Of a DNA stretch of 62,000 bases, positions 61,097-62,000 are shown piece by piece. Where the stretch lies: assembly GCF_037975245.1 (NCBI RefSeq), contig NC_092568.1, positions 3,855,001 through 3,917,000 of the forward strand. The letters run 5' to 3'. The first letter of the stretch is position 1, and each line of letters starts with the position of its first letter. A program made the position numbers and the translations under genes. The notes under the pieces are model-generated. The model worked only from the letters and a program-made list of their open reading frames with translations, was not told where the DNA came from and searched no databases. This DNA comes from Apostichopus japonicus. Its lineage: Eukaryota; Echinodermata; Holothuroidea; Aspidochirotida; Stichopodidae.

Positions 61097-61594
61097 CATG
61101 GCTTGATCAGTTTGTACTGTGAATAAGAGACAACCGTTAATCAGTATAAACTGAAGTATGTTATAACACAGTAACACATGTTAGTCCTGTCAGCAGATAC
61201 TATAGCTGTGTGGAAAAAAGAGACGAATTCATTACTCAAAGGCTGTTTCAACTAATGACTGGTAAAGAGTCTAAACACTGTCCCTATGTTTGACTATAGT
61301 AACTATACCTTGTAAAGATGGTTCAATAGCAGATTTTAAGCGTTTTGAAGCAAAGTGTCATCCATTTTCTGTACTTAATATGTTGACGAAGTTATTGGTG
61401 AAACCTTTAGAGTAGTCTGGTTAGTCCAGTCAACCATTATTATAGGATTGTGTTTCATTTTCTGTTTGTCCTTCTCAGTAGCAACTTGTCACAAATGTAA
61501 CACATGTTCAGAAACTATAACACGCATCAGTTTTAACTGATTAACAGGTACTCACTTTTACCACACCTTTACCACTGATAAAGCCATGAGAATC
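61097..61594 (+). repeat. Dispersed repeat, copy 2
   Basis: Partner of 26156-26607, same orientation. It carries an extra about 60-bp stretch near 61480-61535 absent from copy 1. Confidence 0.85.
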
Positions 61595-62000
61595 TAGTGC
61601 TTATAGATATTAGAAGAACAGGCAATGAGTTGAAAAAGTCCAGAAGTAAGAAAGACTTCCTGTCTAGACCGGGGATCTATATGCGATCGCCAAAACCAAC
61701 TGGGAATAGGAGATTCATCTGGCTATAAACCGTGAGAGTTAGTTATGAGGTCAACATCCTTCTCTTCATAAGATTTTCTTTCAAGGCGAAATATTTGATT
61801 CAATCGTAATATAAAGGTCTATTATAATAACACGATCGTCGAAAAACATGCATTTGATGATCCTACTTTTCCTGGTAAATTTATCCCATAAATATATTTC
61901 CTGGATAGTTTTATTTTATTTGCTATTTTTCAAACAGAAGAAATTAAAAGAACCTTCATATCCTGCAAATACTTGAGACAAATATGGCTTAAACTTCATA

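Overview
This is AT-rich animal nuclear DNA with sparse, intron-split coding sequence, many (TA)n tracts, tRNA-derived SINEs, a LINE fragment and inverted-repeat DNA elements. There is no operon structure. Gene content and repeat style suggest a marine invertebrate deuterostome, and an echinoderm such as a sea cucumber is my best guess. That guess is an inference, because no species-diagnostic gene is present.

The one gene that can be modelled end to end is a ciliary-type opsin on the + strand: five coding exons between 32552 and 54266, about 523 codons, all introns GT-AG. It has the retinal-binding lysine, the disulfide cysteines, an NPxxY motif and a c-opsin-like Asn-Arg-Gln motif after helix 7. 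The E/DRY motif at the end of helix 3 is replaced by His-Arg-Cys. Introns 1, 3 and 4 fall at the positions known from vertebrate rhodopsin; intron 2 is displaced. Intron 1 is about 13.8 kb and holds satellites, an 85-bp-arm palindrome, nested inverted-repeat transposons and a minus-strand open frame with a signal peptide.

Layout. 1-5.5 kb: mostly empty, with one decayed copy (minus strand) of an unrecognised secreted-protein gene. 5.6-7.6 kb: broken copy of a multi-copy metazoan gene family that behaves like a mobile element. 9.6-20.5 kb: duplicated territory. Two related blocks (about 10.0-12.8 kb and 14.2-20.4 kb) each carry minus-strand pieces of the same secreted-protein gene family, and each has its own later insertions, including a 608-bp inverted-repeat element with an empty site in the sister block. 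20.5-32.5 kb: mostly non-coding, with a dispersed repeat, microsatellites and a 5'-truncated LINE. 32.5-54.3 kb: the opsin gene. 54.3-62 kb: opsin 3' region, then DNA with no recognisable gene, a perfect 20-bp hairpin and a second copy of the dispersed repeat.

Protein and intron comparisons rest on remembered bovine rhodopsin numbering and family motifs; no alignment or database search was run.
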